This document shows, piece after piece, positions 47,429 through 47,584 of a stretch of DNA of 47,584 bases. The stretch is from the NCBI GenBank assembly GCA_002733505.1, contig NVVW01000015.1:12636-60219 (forward strand). The letters are read 5' to 3'. The stretch comes from Methylophaga sp. GTDB taxonomy: Bacteria; Pseudomonadota; Gammaproteobacteria; Nitrosococcales; Methylophagaceae. Positions within the stretch are counted from its first letter, which is position 1; each line of letters starts with the position of its first letter. The position numbers and the translations under genes are program-made. The notes below the pieces were generated by a model, which saw only the letters and a program-made list of their open reading frames with translations, was not told the origin of the DNA and ran no database searches.

Positions 47429-47584
47429 AACAATGCAGCAACAAGATATTGCTAAAGTTGTAGCGATTGAGCAATCTGCAACCGCATTCCCTTGGACGAT
47501 AAAAAACTTTGAAGACAGCCTTAAATCTGGTCATCGCGCCTGGGTTTTTTCAGATATTGCTGATGAAATAATTGCTTATGCACT
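47418..47584 (+). CDS. rimI: Ribosomal protein bS18 N-acetyltransferase, 5' part
   Basis: The first 55 codons of a GNAT acetyltransferase, cut by the window end. MQVRTMQQQDIAKVVAIEQ then AFPWTIKNFEDSL matches the RimI N-terminus, where the FPW element is characteristic. RimI acetylates the alanine N-terminus of ribosomal protein S18. The ATG at 47418 lies inside the end of holD; a second Met at residue 6 is a possible alternative start. Confidence 0.85.
   Translation, partial: MQVRTMQQQDIAKVVAIEQSATAFPWTIKNFEDSLKSGHRAWVFSDIADEIIAYA

Overview
This window is a gene-dense chromosomal segment of an AT-leaning gammaproteobacterium. Evidence for that placement: a MotY-type OmpA protein, AcnB, AceE of the homodimeric type with an AceF/Lpd pair, MsrPQ, a Zur-controlled Zrg-type zinc cluster, and holD overlapping rimI. 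Low GC, a MITE-like repeat family and a palindrome I recall from methanotroph and sulfur-oxidiser genomes would fit a marine Methylococcales or Thiotrichales lineage, but that is inference. No rRNA, tRNA, CRISPR array or intact transposase was seen.

Layout. (1) 1-3902, minus strand: apt, a MotY-like OmpA protein, a CPA-type cation/proton antiporter with a TrkA-N domain and a small anchored protein form one run. (2) 4108-13396, plus: two lipoproteins, then gyrA, pheA, ispH, an orphan peptide-type ABC permease plus double ATPase, and a DUF1244 protein. (3) 13403-17263: an ECF sigma factor and zinc-finger anti-sigma factor diverge from a secreted Cys-rich repeat peptide of the HvfA (copper-binding RiPP) type. 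A MITE, a terminator, a DoxX/HvfX-like protein and MsrP-MsrQ follow. (4) 17374-28264, plus: a split Aer-like PAS/MCP pair with a CZB zinc domain, the pyruvate dehydrogenase operon aceE-aceF-lpdA, a Dam-type methylase, argG and a diguanylate cyclase. (5) 28261-31587, minus: purB, a PLD-like protein, a secretin-N-domain protein and a nitroreductase. (6) 32063-40154: acnB, orphan fetB, pssA, a membrane-TPR protein facing a rhomboid-TPR protease, and an unrecognised anchored protein. (7) 40155-44976: an IS110 remnant with a MITE end, a 40-bp palindrome resembling a Zur operator, then merC-like, zur, zrgA-like, ABC ATPase, ABC permease and DUF3299 lipoprotein genes. (8) 44977-47584: a MITE remnant, a possible leu leader, leuA, holD and the start of rimI.

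The most interesting region is 13403-17263. An ECF/anti-sigma pair sits beside an EGKCG-repeat RiPP precursor, but no DUF692 (MNIO) maturase or DUF2063 partner is in the window. Instead the neighbours are a DoxX-type protein and a periplasmic methionine-sulfoxide repair system. This suggests an envelope copper/oxidant stress module whose peptide is matured in trans, or is not modified at all.

The other notable signal is a family of MITE-like elements at 1-90, 14822-14984, 31642-32004, 40328-40360 and 44981-45128. They combine two kinds of terminal inverted repeat with one shared core and an optional ~100-bp module.
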